A DNA stretch of 64,000 bases. Source: Panacibacter ginsenosidivorans. GTDB taxonomy: Bacteria > Bacteroidota > Bacteroidia > Chitinophagales > Chitinophagaceae. Both the position numbers and the translations under genes were made by a program. The notes below the pieces were generated by a model that saw only the letters and a list, made by a program, of their open reading frames with translations, was not told where the DNA came from and ran no database searches. The stretch covers positions 3,475,501 through 3,539,500 of the forward strand of contig NZ_CP042435.1 in NCBI RefSeq assembly GCF_007971225.1, given 5' to 3'. Below are positions 63,824 to 64,000 of this stretch, piece after piece; position 1 is the stretch's first letter; every line of letters starts with the position of its first letter.

Positions 63824-64000
63824 TTACAAATATTTCCTGATCACATCAAGTAATTCAGTTTTTGTAATAGGCACACCCATTATTTTATTATAAGGTTGGG
63901 CGTCTATAAAGAATTGATCGCGTATAATTTTTACAAGCTGGCCATTATTTATTTCAGGCACAATGACATGATCGAAATTTTTGAGTATTTCTCCCAGGTT
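63824..64000 (-). CDS. 2-oxoacid:ferredoxin oxidoreductase subunit alpha, C-terminal fragment
   Basis: The last 58 residues of a gene that continues past the right edge. The reading LGEILKNFDHVIVPEINNGQ followed by IIRDQFFIDAQPYNKIMGVP matches the C-terminus of KorA-type alpha subunits (2-oxoglutarate:ferredoxin oxidoreductase of Bacteroidota). The complex oxidatively decarboxylates 2-oxo acids to acyl-CoA with ferredoxin. The beta subunit is expected just downstream in related genomes, but here a terminator follows instead. Confidence 0.78.
   Translation of the reverse strand, partial: NLGEILKNFDHVIVPEINNGQLVKIIRDQFFIDAQPYNKIMGVPITKTELLDVIRKYL

Noticed and set aside
1-64000. tRNA, rRNA, insertion sequences or transposases
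   Set aside because: I looked in the gaps and frames and saw no cloverleaf, rRNA core sequence or DDE/HUH transposase. An IR60 mobilising enzyme, if any, lies outside.

Overview
The window is a 64 kb chromosomal piece of an AT-rich Bacteroidota, most likely a member of the Chitinophagaceae or a close relative. This rests on gldA, a gliding/T9SS type B sorting domain and a T9SS type A tail, the RecO, S15, PNPase and GatB sequence types, many short lipoprotein signals, the lack of recognisable Shine-Dalgarno sequences, and TAnnTTTG promoter boxes. I see no rRNA, tRNA, CRISPR array, transposase or prophage.

Layout. 1-4.5 kb: periplasmic lipoprotein genes (FG-GAP repeats, DUF1573, cytochrome c plus FG-GAP fusion, vanadium haloperoxidase-like PAP2 enzyme). 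4.7-18.7 kb: surface, transport and sugar genes (T9SS-B adhesin-like protein, Dabb protein, YbjJ-like MFS, a pair of DUF2157-like membrane proteins, aldose epimerase, Gfo/Idh/MocA oxidoreductase, alpha/beta hydrolase, Tat-exported NHL propeller, and a 711-residue membrane/cytochrome/LRR fusion). 18.7-32.7 kb: core genes (ArsC-like, NifU, pnuC with an NR kinase, gatB, TlpA-like, rpsO, pnp, prmA, plsY, gldA, acs, recO). 33-37.3 kb: YncE/phosphoesterase fusion and an MHS-type MFS with a small membrane partner. 37.5-46.3 kb: an accessory repair-like island with umuC, a UmuD homologue lacking its Ser-Lys dyad, three 2H phosphoesterases (one lacking both catalytic His), a PA0069-type radical SAM protein, a frameshifted tcmP and its three-Cys partner. 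46.3-64 kb: nitrilase family, ELWxxDGT/T9SS protein, M14 peptidase, GH16, ggt, DUF1572, an AONS-like PLP enzyme, a very large TamB, and the 3' end of a 2-oxoacid:ferredoxin oxidoreductase alpha subunit.

The most striking signal is a family of about 60-bp repeats, here called IR60, with about 42 copies, nearly all between genes. Reference (+) orientation starts GTACAAG, continues through GATGCC and AGCCCGGCT-like sequence, and ends in an A-run. Type A begins GTACAAGAGTGCGACGCAAC (27 copies); type B begins GTACAAGTGAGTGACACAAC (15 copies). They differ at four bases, two of which change together and keep a dyad around a central A. Nine sites hold two copies in inverted orientation with their GTAC ends facing each other, and seven of these nine combine one A with one B. 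Solo copies next to a stop codon almost always place their A/T-run end against the stop. IR60 copies are absent from inside tight operons, so they mark transcription-unit boundaries. I do not recognise this family; it resembles REP/BIME or MITE elements in organisation.
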